Shown one piece after another: positions 27,669 through 35,355 of a stretch of 64,000 nt of DNA; the stretch's first letter is position 1; every line of letters begins with the position of its first letter. Source of the stretch: Paenibacillus agri (GTDB lineage Bacteria; Bacillota; Bacilli; Paenibacillales; Paenibacillaceae); the NCBI RefSeq assembly GCF_013359945.1, contig NZ_JABWCS010000203.1, positions 87,128 to 151,127 of the forward strand. The letters are read 5' to 3'. Below the pieces are notes generated by a model. The model was not told the origin of the DNA. It worked only from the letters and a program-made list of their open reading frames with translations, and did not search any database. The position numbers and the translations under genes are program-made.

Positions 27669-29510
27669 ATGAGCTATCGCAATTTGGAAGAATGCATTAT
27701 TGATCTGGAGAAAAACGGACATTTAGTTCGTATTACCGAAGAAGTGGACCCTCATCTGGAGATGGCGGCCATTCATATGAAGGTGTTTGAAGCCGGTGGG
27801 CCGGCATTGCTGTTCGAAAAGGTGAAGGGCTCGAAATTCCGTGCGGTGTCTAACCTGTTCGGAACGGTGGAGCGCAGCAAATTTATTTTTCGCGATACGT
27901 GGGATTCCACACAGAATGTCATTGCTTTGCGCAATGATCCAGTGAAAGCACTGAAGAATCCGTTCAAATATATCGGCACCGGACTTGCAGCAAGAAGAGC
28001 GCTGCCTCTGAAGAAATCCGGCAGCCAGCCGTCCGGTTTCCAGGAAATTCAGATCTCCGATCTTCCGCTGGTTAAGCACTGGCAGGGGGATGGCGGAGCT
28101 TTTGTCACATTGCCTCAGGTGTATTCGGAGGACCCGGACAAGCCGGGCATTATGAACTCTAATTTGGGAATGTACCGTGTCCAACTCACCGGGAATGAAT
28201 ATGAGCTGAACAAAGAGGTTGGTATTCATTATCAGATCCACCGCGGTATCGGCATCCATCAGGACAAGGCTAACAAGCAAGGCAAGCCGCTTAAGGTAAG
28301 CATCTTTATCGGCGGTCCTCCGGCACATACGCTATCGGCAGTTATGCCATTACCGGAAGGGATGAGCGAGCTGACCTTTGCAGGGCTGCTGTCCGGGCGT
28401 CATTTCCGCTACAGCTATGTAGATGGATACTGCATCAGCAATGATGCGGATTTCGTGATCACAGGTGAGATCTATCCGGGTGAGACGAAGCCGGAGGGGC
28501 CTTTTGGCGACCACTTGGGATATTACAGCCTGATTCACCCTTTTCCAGTGATGAGAGTGCATAAGGTGTATGCCAGACAGAATGCCATCTATCCGTTCAC
28601 AGTTGTAGGCAGACCTCCGCAGGAAGACACCGCCTTTGGTGCGCTGATTCATGAATTGACCGGAGGGGCGATAAGGCAGGAAGTTCCCGGGGTAAAAGAG
28701 GTTCACGCGATCGACGCTGCGGGTGTGCATCCGCTGTTGTTTGCGATAGGAAGTGAGCGATACACGCCGTATCAGAAGATCAAACAGCCTGCGGAGATTC
28801 TGACCATTGCCAACCGGATTTTGGGCACAGGGCAGCTCAGTCTGGCGAAATTCCTGTTTATTACGGCGCAAGAGGATAAGAAGGTCAGTACACATGATGT
28901 TGAGAATTTCCTGGCCTATATTCTGGAGCGGATTAATCTGCGCCGGGATATTCATTTTCAGACCAATACGACGATAGATACTCTTGATTATTCAGGGACG
29001 GGGTTGAACACCGGCAGTAAGGTGGTCTTCGCGGCGGTTGGAGATGTCAAAAGAGAGCTGTGCCGTGAAGTACCGGGCATTCTGAAGGATCTCCCGGGAG
29101 CTGGAGAAGCTAGGCTGATCATGCCAGGTATTGTGGCGCTTCAGACATCCCCGTTTGGCAGCTACGACGAGGCACAGCGGGAGATTGGGGAGTTATGTAA
29201 GTCTATTGAGCAAAGAGGAGCACTTACTTCCTGCCCAATGATCATTCTCTGTGATGACAGTGAGTTCATGAGTGCAACGCTGGATAATTTCCTGTGGGCT
29301 ACATTTACGCGCAGTAATCCGTCGCATGACATCTATGGTGTGAACAGCGGGTATGAGCACAAGCATTGGGCCTGTGATAATGTAATTATTGATGCCCGCA
29401 CCAAGCCACACCAGGCTCCGCCGTTGATCGAGGATCCTGTGGTACAGAAGAATATTGAAAGAGTGTTCGTGAAAGGTGCAAGTCTGGACGGTATCCGGAC
29501 TGGGAAATAA
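27669..29510 (+). CDS. UbiD-family prenylated-FMN decarboxylase
   Basis: A 613-residue member of the UbiD family of reversible decarboxylases. The conserved block EGPFGDHLGYYS with catalytic Glu276, the upstream metal/cofactor region (NSNLGMYRVQL, then HYQIHRGIG) and the length fit. Such enzymes need prenylated FMN made by UbiX, which is not encoded in this window. Substrates range from polyprenyl benzoates to phenolic acids and cannot be chosen here. ATG at 27669 has a weak GGAG site. The gene stands alone, 153 bases after the kinase-like gene. Confidence 0.88.
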   Translation: MSYRNLEECIIDLEKNGHLVRITEEVDPHLEMAAIHMKVFEAGGPALLFEKVKGSKFRAVSNLFGTVERSKFIFRDTWDSTQNVIALRNDPVKALKNPFKYIGTGLAARRALPLKKSGSQPSGFQEIQISDLPLVKHWQGDGGAFVTLPQVYSEDPDKPGIMNSNLGMYRVQLTGNEYELNKEVGIHYQIHRGIGIHQDKANKQGKPLKVSIFIGGPPAHTLSAVMPLPEGMSELTFAGLLSGRHFRYSYVDGYCISNDADFVITGEIYPGETKPEGPFGDHLGYYSLIHPFPVMRVHKVYARQNAIYPFTVVGRPPQEDTAFGALIHELTGGAIRQEVPGVKEVHAIDAAGVHPLLFAIGSERYTPYQKIKQPAEILTIANRILGTGQLSLAKFLFITAQEDKKVSTHDVENFLAYILERINLRRDIHFQTNTTIDTLDYSGTGLNTGSKVVFAAVGDVKRELCREVPGILKDLPGAGEARLIMPGIVALQTSPFGSYDEAQREIGELCKSIEQRGALTSCPMIILCDDSEFMSATLDNFLWATFTRSNPSHDIYGVNSGYEHKHWACDNVIIDARTKPHQAPPLIEDPVVQKNIERVFVKGASLDGIRTGK

Positions 29511-29517
29511 GATTTTT

Positions 29518-29706
29518 TTATTTATAAAAAGGGCAAGCTTGAACCTCCTCGGAGGCCTCGTCTGAACCGGCTGCCAATACAGCATTGGGCAGATCCCCTG
29601 AGTCATCTGCCGATCCTGAGGAAATGTGCACATACATTAAATAACCCGCCGGGCGCAAATAGCGCCTGACGGGATTGTCGTTGTCGTCTTCACGTCCTTT
29701 ACTCAA
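29518..29706 (-). CDS. Possible small hypothetical protein or gene remnant
   Basis: A 62-residue frame ending QACPFYK with a coding-like composition (VRRYLRPAGYLMYVHISS and an acidic Ser/Ala-rich tail). TTG at 29706 has no good ribosome site. The same frame stays open upstream into the end of the glycosyltransferase gene (LYPDVYQEFHTNTSNKRP), so it may be the tail of something translated from within that gene, a frameshifted extension or a remnant. I do not recognise a family. Confidence 0.3.
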   Translation of the reverse strand: MSKGREDDNDNPVRRYLRPAGYLMYVHISSGSADDSGDLPNAVLAAGSDEASEEVQACPFYK

Positions 29707-29737
29707 TGCATCAGCGATTGGACGTTTGTTGCTTGTA

Positions 29738-30619
29738 TTAGTATGGAACTCTTGATATACATCTGGATAGAGCCATTGCTAAAATATCCTGATCGAATAC
29801 ATGGAATTGTCGATTTTGATCAAGCAGCCAATTCGCAAAACCTGTTGCTGTTCGATAGTCCTCAAAATCTTCAGAATTAACCCTAAACTCAGCTAATCTA
29901 GTCATTATTGCGTATTCCTCATCCGATAATTGAATGCCTAGTTGAGAAAGCTGTCTTTCACGGATTCTTCGTGCAGTAATATCTTGTATTGCTCGCTGTG
30001 TATTGGAGATTTGTCCTGCATGAGGCCGATAATACATTAAATTATGAGGGATATTGGCCAATTGCGCGCTTGAAGATAGCCTGTTCCACAGTTCATAATC
30101 CTCCGCATGAGGGTAATTATGATCATAACGAATCCCGAGACGATCTATTGAACGACTGCGCATCATGACGGAAGGATGTAGAATACAACAATTAAATAAC
30201 AGCCAGACCTTAATTTCTTCATGATACATAGGATTTAGCTTGACGGGTCCGAGATAGTTCGTTGTATATCCTGTTCCGCAAATATCTATGCTGGGATTTT
30301 GGTCCATAAAATAAGCCTGCACTTCCAAGCGGTTTAGTGCTGCAATGTCATCGCTGTCTATACGGGCGATGTACTCACCTTGGGCCAGATCGAGTCCTTG
30401 ATTCAGTGAAGTGACAATGCCCATATTCTCAGCATGAAATATCTTTTTTACTCTAGTGTCTTTTATTTCATGTATGATTCCCGCTGATCCGTCGGTTGAT
30501 CCGTCATCAATTATTATCAATTCTAGGTCGCTTAACGTTTGCAATAAGATTGAGTTAACGGCTTCCTGCAAATAGATTGCGTTATTATAGACGGGCATAA
30601 TTACAGATATTCTGGGCAC
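29738..30619 (-). CDS. Family 2 glycosyltransferase
   Basis: A 293-residue GT-A transferase. ISVIMPVYNNAIYLQEAVNS opens the nucleotide-sugar fold, IIIDDGSTDGS binds the nucleotide, and RIDSDDIA carries the DxD metal motif. The C-terminal helix bundle with HPSVMMRS and AEDYELWNRL fits cell-surface polysaccharide transferases. GTG at 30619 follows AGGAGG with about 8-base spacing. The gene is relatively AT-rich and not part of a larger polysaccharide cluster here. The acceptor and the sugar are unknown. Confidence 0.88.
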   Translation of the reverse strand: MPRISVIMPVYNNAIYLQEAVNSILLQTLSDLELIIIDDGSTDGSAGIIHEIKDTRVKKIFHAENMGIVTSLNQGLDLAQGEYIARIDSDDIAALNRLEVQAYFMDQNPSIDICGTGYTTNYLGPVKLNPMYHEEIKVWLLFNCCILHPSVMMRSRSIDRLGIRYDHNYPHAEDYELWNRLSSSAQLANIPHNLMYYRPHAGQISNTQRAIQDITARRIRERQLSQLGIQLSDEEYAIMTRLAEFRVNSEDFEDYRTATGFANWLLDQNRQFHVFDQDILAMALSRCISRVPY

Positions 30620-30720
30620 CAGGCATTCCTCCTAAATACTTGTCTCTCATTAACAAATTATGATGAGACACACTAATGCGCAACAAGAGGAATGAAAAAA
30701 GGCATATTCTCAGGTAGTAA

Positions 30721-30999
30721 ATGCCTGCATCTATTCCGGTGCATCTCCAGAAGATTATTTTACTAGGAGACAACCCGGGAAATCTGCTGGCCCTGGGTAT
30801 GGACCCCAATCTGATTCTGCAATCTGACTATGGGGATGCGGAAGATGCCATGACCAATGAAGCCGTGTCCAAATCTGCCCCAAGCACCATGTTCAACCGG
30901 AGTGCCCCTACCTATGAGAGATTGCGGATATTACCGGCACGAAGCGGGTGGCAGAGGACTGAGTATTGGTGTATGCGATAAGCTGAGAGGAACACACTG
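30721..30999 (+). pseudogene. Remnant of an iron-siderophore ABC transporter binding protein
   Basis: The frame from ATG 30721 reads KIILLGDNPGNLLALG, the typical early strand of siderophore-binding proteins, then jumps to NLILQSDYGDAEDAMTNEAV and SKSAPSTMFNRSAPTYERL, which belong about 60 residues later. At about 30916-30922 the similarity changes frame and continues as EIADITGTKRVAED, ending in TGA 30960-30962. So it has an internal deletion, a frameshift and a stop. There is no lipobox signal. Intact relatives work with iron-siderophore permeases, none of which is present. Confidence 0.65.
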
Positions 31000-31029
31000 C
31001 TTGACAGCAAAGAAAAAAAGATTAATAAT

Positions 31030-31050
31030 TTATTTAGGGAGGCTAAATAA
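31030..31050. promoter_or_regulatory. MarR autoregulatory operator
   Basis: Perfect dyad TTATTTAG-GGAGG-CTAAATAA directly before the GTG start of the MarR gene; its centre is the ribosome binding site. It shares TATTTAG/CTAAATA half-sites with the site at 31519-31545. Confidence 0.75.
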
Positions 31051-31488
31051 GTGGGTCATCCATTCAGTGGATATATCGTGTATTGGAATAAACGGATTTA
31101 CCGCGATCTTAACGTTATGTATGACAGGAAGTTGGCACCCTACGGTCTTACTTCAGGACAGGTGAATGTATTGGAGCAATTGTGGACCCTTGGAGATGGC
31201 ATGACGCAGAAGGAATTACACGAGCGGCTTGGCATTCGTCCGGCATCACTTACGAATCTGCTTAATGCTCTTGTAGAAGGCGGTTGGGTGGTTCGGAAGT
31301 CAGATCCGCAGGATGCGCGGTCCAAACGGATTTATCTGACGGAAGCAGGACTGGCTCAGAGCAAGGTCTGTATGGAGATTATCACGGAACTGGAAAACGT
31401 GGTCCGGCAGGGAATGTCCCCGGAAGAGATCTCCCTGATGCTGGTGTGGATGCAGAAAAATCATAACAATGTTTCCAATGAGGAATAA
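31051..31488 (+). CDS. MarR-family transcriptional regulator
   Basis: A 145-residue winged-helix regulator: YGLTSGQVNVLEQLWTLGDGMTQ leads into the recognition helix region RLGIRPASLTNLLNALVEGGWV and the wing RKSDPQDARSKRIYLTEAG. No cysteine sits near the N-terminus in the OhrR position, so an organic ligand is more likely than peroxide. GTG at 31051 has AGGGAGG 8 bases upstream, and that site is the centre of a dyad. The MBL-fold hydrolase gene 95 bases on has a matching operator, so the protein most likely represses both itself and that gene. Confidence 0.9.
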   Translation: MGHPFSGYIVYWNKRIYRDLNVMYDRKLAPYGLTSGQVNVLEQLWTLGDGMTQKELHERLGIRPASLTNLLNALVEGGWVVRKSDPQDARSKRIYLTEAGLAQSKVCMEIITELENVVRQGMSPEEISLMLVWMQKNHNNVSNEE

Positions 31489-31518
31489 AAAAACAATAGA
31501 GAGGAGGTTTTTTTTGAT

Positions 31519-31545
31519 AATATATTTAGCCTAGCTAAATATATT
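31519..31545. promoter_or_regulatory. MarR operator before the MBL-fold hydrolase gene
   Basis: Perfect dyad with 12-base arms AATATATTTAGC and GCTAAATATATT around CTA. It shares the half-site with the MarR autoregulatory dyad and lies about 40 bases before the ATG. Confidence 0.78.
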
Positions 31546-31583
31546 TCTGGTAAGCCCATTCTGATTTAGAAAGGAAGAGATTG

Positions 31584-32276
31584 ATGAAGATCAAACCAGT
31601 AGTTGATGGAATCTATTTATTACCTCTGAAAAATGTAAATGCCTACCTGCTGGAAATGGAGCATGGGCTTGTACTAATAGATACGGGATTACCCGGGAGT
31701 GAGTATGAAATTATAACAGCCATTGAATCGCTGGGTCACAAGCGTGAGGAGTTGAAGTCTATTCTGCTTACGCATTGCCATACCGATCATGCCGGAAGCG
31801 CAGCAGCACTGAAACGGATGCTTCCACATGTTAAAATCTATGCAAATGCCATGGATGCCGACATTATAGAGAATGGGTTGCAGATACGGCCGATGACTCC
31901 GGCTCCGGGTCTGCTGAACAAACTGTTGTTCCGTCTCTTTGGCAAGGGGACTCCCGTCGAACCTGTTCAAGTTGATGTTAGATTGGCAGATGGTGAGCAT
32001 CCTGATTTTTCTGATGACTTAATGGCTGTTCATCTCCCGGGTCACTGTCTGGGTCAGCTTGGTTTCTTGCATTCCGGGCATGGCGGAGTTATGTTCGTAG
32101 CAGATGTGGCAACCAACATGACGGGACTCGGTTTCAGTATGGGGTATGAGGATATAGGAGTTGGGAAGCATAGTATTCAAAAATTGGGTCAATACGATTT
32201 CGAAATCGCCTGCTTCGGTCATGGCAGACCAATCATGCGGGAAGCTTCACGCCGGTTTCAGCGTATGCTGCGGTAA
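31584..32276 (+). CDS. Metallo-beta-lactamase-fold hydrolase
   Basis: A 230-residue protein with the zinc site THCHTDH at residues 63-69, the third-site His in LPGHCLGQ, the bridging Asp in FVADVATN and the last His in CFGHGRP. The metal ligands are complete, so it should be an active hydrolase of the glyoxalase II/lactonase-like broad group. A short insert NKLLFRLFGKG may cover the active site. ATG at 31584 follows AGGAAGAG; a TTG one codon earlier is the alternative. Control by the adjacent MarR protein suggests removal of a toxic lactone, ester or thioester. Confidence 0.88.
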   Translation: MKIKPVVDGIYLLPLKNVNAYLLEMEHGLVLIDTGLPGSEYEIITAIESLGHKREELKSILLTHCHTDHAGSAAALKRMLPHVKIYANAMDADIIENGLQIRPMTPAPGLLNKLLFRLFGKGTPVEPVQVDVRLADGEHPDFSDDLMAVHLPGHCLGQLGFLHSGHGGVMFVADVATNMTGLGFSMGYEDIGVGKHSIQKLGQYDFEIACFGHGRPIMREASRRFQRMLR

Positions 32277-32303
32277 TCGATACGATAGAACCCAGCTAGT
32301 TAA

Positions 32304-32340
32304 TGCACAGCAGCCCATCGAGCGGAGAGGCTGCTGTGCA
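32304..32340 (+). terminator. Perfect hairpin after the MBL-fold hydrolase gene
   Basis: TGCACAGCAGCC (32304-32315) and GGCTGCTGTGCA (32329-32340) pair without mismatch. The T run is missing (TACATTATA follows), so termination is likely but not assured. Confidence 0.55.
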
Positions 32341-32536
32341 TACATTATAACCGGATAAGGCCCAACTTCCATTGCTTAAAAATCCATCCCATGGACATAC
32401 TTTAAACAAATTTTCTTTTTTTCAAATGGATGGTTATGAGCAAGAATCAAACCGCAATTCATAAGTAATCATGTTCGACTCAGGCGTATTAATATGTAGT
32501 TGTAAACCTATTTTAACTCCAAGGGGAGCGATCGCG

Positions 32537-32950
32537 TTGACAAAAGAATTGTGGATTAACCTTCCGGTGAAAAACCTTCAGAGGTCACGGGAGTTCTTCG
32601 GCAAGCTTGGTTTTTCGTTTCACCCCCGGCATGCGAACAGTGATGAGGCTGCGGGGCTGATCTTTGGAGACAAGCAAGTGATGGTGATGCTGTTCCCTGA
32701 GGACACCTTTAAGAGCTTCACAGGTCATGAACTTGCAGATACACAGCAGGGGACAGAGGTCTTATTGTCCATTGATGCAGAGAGCCGGGAAGAAGTCGAT
32801 GAGCTGGTAAGCAAGGTGCTGGCGGCTGGCGGCACGGTCTACAAAAAGCCCGGAGGCGAGGGCTGGATGTACGGTGCCGGATTTGCTGATCCGGACGGTC
32901 ACCGCTGGAATGTGTTATACATGGACATGAGTCAAATGCCGCAGGGATGA
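32537..32950 (+). CDS. VOC-superfamily (glyoxalase/bleomycin-resistance-like) protein
   Basis: A 137-residue protein with two beta-alpha-beta-beta-beta units: LWINLPVKNLQRSREFFGKLG opens the first and FADPDGHRWNVLYMD closes the second. The ending resembles the PhnB/YtjA-like VOC group. The metal ligands are not obvious, so it may bind a ligand rather than catalyse. TTG at 32537 follows AAGGGGAG with 8-base spacing; the longer frame from ATG 32471 has no such site. It stands alone before a LysR gene. Confidence 0.82.
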   Translation: MTKELWINLPVKNLQRSREFFGKLGFSFHPRHANSDEAAGLIFGDKQVMVMLFPEDTFKSFTGHELADTQQGTEVLLSIDAESREEVDELVSKVLAAGGTVYKKPGGEGWMYGAGFADPDGHRWNVLYMDMSQMPQG

Positions 32951-33019
32951 GATTTATCCTGAGAGGTTTAAATAATAGACAAGTCTTGACATTAGTAAAA
33001 GAAAGATACAGGAGGCAGC

Positions 33020-33889
33020 ATGGCAGACTTTGAATGGTACAGAAGCTTCTGCAATATCTATAAGCATAACTCGGTGTCTGAAGCTGCAAAGACCCGAATG
33101 ATGACACAGCCGGCGATGAGTCAGCATCTGGCCTCTCTGGAGGCCGAGGTAGGGGAAGCGCTTTTTATCCGAACGGCAAGGAAGATGTTGCCTACCGAAC
33201 GGGGGAAGGAGCTGTACTCTCAGCTGGCCCCGCTAATCGAGTCGCTGGAGGAGGCGACGATGAATTTCAGAGCGGCTTCGCTGCCGACAATTACAGTGAT
33301 TAAGATAGGGACAGCGCATGAGTTCTATGTGGAAAAAATACTTCCGCGGCTGCATCAATACGATTTTCGCACGATTACCCTTTTTGGGACTGCCAGTGAA
33401 TTGCTGGAGATGTTGAAAGAGGATAAGGTGGATATCATTATTACCTCACAAAAGGTACAGACACCGGGAATTGAGTACCTGAAATTAATGGACGAGGAAT
33501 TTGCCATTGTGGCGCCAAGTCATTATGAGATACCGGATACGGATGATCTTGAGGCAAGAGAGCAATGGCTGTCTGCGCAGCCATGGATGAGCTATGGACT
33601 GGAGCTGCCGATCATCCGGCGGATCTGGAGAGAGCATTTTAACAAACGCCCGCAGATCAGACCGGTTCATGTTATTCCGAATTTACATATGATCCTGAAG
33701 GCGATAGGTAACGGCACAGGTCTTAGTGTTATAACTACATATTTGACTAATGAAGACGCCAGAATTAACACGAAAGAGATTTATGAGGATTTAAAAGTGA
33801 AAAACGAACTGTTCTTCGCTTATAAGCTTAAGCACAAGCATTTGCCGCAGATCCGCGAGATTATGGCGGTTATCCGTGAAGAAGAATAG
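33020..33889 (+). CDS. LysR-family transcriptional regulator
   Basis: A 289-residue regulator with an N-terminal helix-turn-helix (FCNIYKHNSVSEAAKTRMMTQPAMSQHLASLE) that differs from the usual start by a longer first helix, and a periplasmic-binding-like effector domain (IKIGTAHEFYVEKILPRL, then GTGLSVITTYL). ATG at 33020 has AGGAGG. The gene for an NAD(P)-binding epimerase-like protein follows 200 bases downstream on the same strand and may be the target; the gap holds a terminator and a dyad. Confidence 0.9.
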   Translation: MADFEWYRSFCNIYKHNSVSEAAKTRMMTQPAMSQHLASLEAEVGEALFIRTARKMLPTERGKELYSQLAPLIESLEEATMNFRAASLPTITVIKIGTAHEFYVEKILPRLHQYDFRTITLFGTASELLEMLKEDKVDIIITSQKVQTPGIEYLKLMDEEFAIVAPSHYEIPDTDDLEAREQWLSAQPWMSYGLELPIIRRIWREHFNKRPQIRPVHVIPNLHMILKAIGNGTGLSVITTYLTNEDARINTKEIYEDLKVKNELFFAYKLKHKHLPQIREIMAVIREEE

Positions 33890-33890
33890 A

Positions 33891-33923
33891 GATCGGCCAG
33901 TGTCAGCTGGGCGGTCTTTTTTA
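33891..33923 (+). terminator. Terminator after the LysR gene at 33020
   Basis: GATCGGCCAG and CTGGGCGGTC form an imperfect stem followed by TTTTTT. Confidence 0.7.
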
Positions 33924-34014
33924 TATGACTAACTATAAATATATTTATGATTAATCATATAATTAATAATTTGTTTTATGTGTTGTGGAGAACTACAATA
34001 GGGGAGCAATAATC

Positions 34015-34042
34015 ATTCAATACTCACCAAAGTGGTGATTGA
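34015..34042. promoter_or_regulatory. Dyad before the epimerase gene
   Basis: TTCAAT...CACC and GGTG...ATTGAA form an interrupted inverted repeat about 50 bases before the ATG at 34094. It could be the LysR binding site or another operator. Confidence 0.4.
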
Positions 34043-34093
34043 ACAACTAGGCTAATCCGCTATTTATATTAAATATATAGGAGGAGAGAAACA

Positions 34094-34990
34094 ATGAAAG
34101 TATTTGTGACAGGTGCAACCGGTTATATTGGCGGGTCTGTGGCTAAGGTACTGATTGATGCTGGACATGTAGTCTATGGGCTTGTGCGTGATCCGAAGAA
34201 GGTGGCTGCTCTTAAGGAAATAGGCATTGAGCCTGTACTGGGCACGCTTGAAGACAACGAAGTGCTAACCAAGTACGCTAAGTTAAGCGATGCGGTTATC
34301 CATACCGCCGACTCGGACCACAGAGGGGCAGTAGAAACCTTTATAGCCGCCTTGCGTGGTACAGGTAAAGCTTTTCTGCACACATCGGGTTCCAGTGTGG
34401 TGGGAGATGATGCCCGGGGCGATTCCAAAAGCGAGCATATTTATGACGAGGAAACACCATTTGTTCCGATGGATATCCGCGCTGACCGGGTAGCGATCAA
34501 CAATCTAGTGCGCCAAGCCGGAATCGATGAGTGGGTGAGAAGTGTGGTTATTGTGCCTTCCATGATCTACGGTGATTCACTCGGCTTACCGACACAAAGC
34601 GATCAGTTGCCACAGGTTATCCGCAAATCGAAGGCCGTGGGAGCTGGTGTTCATGTGGGTAAAGGAGTAAACCGTTGGTCTAACGTTCATATCAAGGATT
34701 TGGCGGAATTGTATCGACTGGCTCTGGAAAAAGCACCCTCTGCTTCGTACTTCTTCGCTGAAAATGGGGAAGAGTCTTTCCAGGATATCGCCAAAGCGGT
34801 TAGTGAAGCACTGGGCTTTGGAGGCAAAACAACGAGCTGGCTGGCCGATGAGGCTATTGCAGAACTAGGCGACTGGGCTCGCTTTGCCATCGCCTCCAAC
34901 AGTCGTGTGCGTGCAGTACATGCAAGAAATCTGTTAGGCTGGCAGCCTTCGGAAGCACCCATGCTGAGCTGGATAAAGAGCATCTCATAA
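34094..34990 (+). CDS. NAD(P)-dependent epimerase/reductase-like protein (extended SDR)
   Basis: A 298-residue Rossmann protein starting KVFVTGATGYIGGSVAKVL, the NAD(P)-binding GxxGxxG motif. The typical YxxxK pair is not clear (the region reads FVPMDIRADRVAINN), so it may be an atypical SDR of the kind used for redox or NmrA-like functions. AGGAGGAG stands before ATG 34094. A terminator follows. The upstream LysR protein is the likely regulator. The substrate is unknown. Confidence 0.85.
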   Translation: MKVFVTGATGYIGGSVAKVLIDAGHVVYGLVRDPKKVAALKEIGIEPVLGTLEDNEVLTKYAKLSDAVIHTADSDHRGAVETFIAALRGTGKAFLHTSGSSVVGDDARGDSKSEHIYDEETPFVPMDIRADRVAINNLVRQAGIDEWVRSVVIVPSMIYGDSLGLPTQSDQLPQVIRKSKAVGAGVHVGKGVNRWSNVHIKDLAELYRLALEKAPSASYFFAENGEESFQDIAKAVSEALGFGGKTTSWLADEAIAELGDWARFAIASNSRVRAVHARNLLGWQPSEAPMLSWIKSIS

Positions 34991-35006
34991 TCCTGAATTC
35001 ATTCTT

Positions 35007-35034
35007 AAAAAAACGGCAGAAATGCCGTTTTTTT
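35007..35034 (+). terminator. Terminator after the epimerase gene at 34094
   Basis: AAAAAACGGCA, loop GAAA, TGCCGTTTTTTT: a compact textbook terminator. Confidence 0.92.
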
Positions 35035-35081
35035 GTGTGCGAAAATCTATCATATGAAAAATATGAAACAATATCGAATAG

Positions 35082-35110
35082 AATATATGTTAGAAAATAT
35101 AACATATATT
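35082..35110. repeat. Perfect 11-base inverted repeat
   Basis: AATATATGTTA (35082-35092) and TAACATATATT (35100-35110) around a 7-base spacer, in an AT-rich region about 250 bases before the amidase start. It may be an operator. Confidence 0.55.
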
Positions 35111-35355
35111 CTGTATATGAATATTGAAATTACGCTCTATATCATTTTAGTGCAACCAGTTTCTATAAGGAATATTAAACAGTATAAATCAAAATAGATA
35201 GTATAACGCCGAAAATAGCAGATAATTTGAGATAAATAACTATGAAATCGCTTTTTATTTAAATATTTATGTTTGTGAGGAAATATAACACGAAATATAA
35301 TGAGGGGGAATTACTAGTCAACCAGATTACATAACTTGAAAGCGGGGGAGTCATC

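Larger units (their letters stand above)
30620..31050. other. Intergenic stretch holding a gene remnant and a MarR operator
   Basis: Apart from the decayed siderophore-binding-protein gene (30721-30999) and the operator before the MarR gene (31030-31050), I see nothing in this stretch. Confidence 0.6.
34991..35355. other. AT-rich intergenic region before the amidase gene
   Basis: It contains the epimerase terminator (35007-35034) and a perfect inverted repeat (35082-35110). The rest is strongly AT-rich, with no gene visible; it is probably the long leader or control region of the amidase. Confidence 0.6.
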
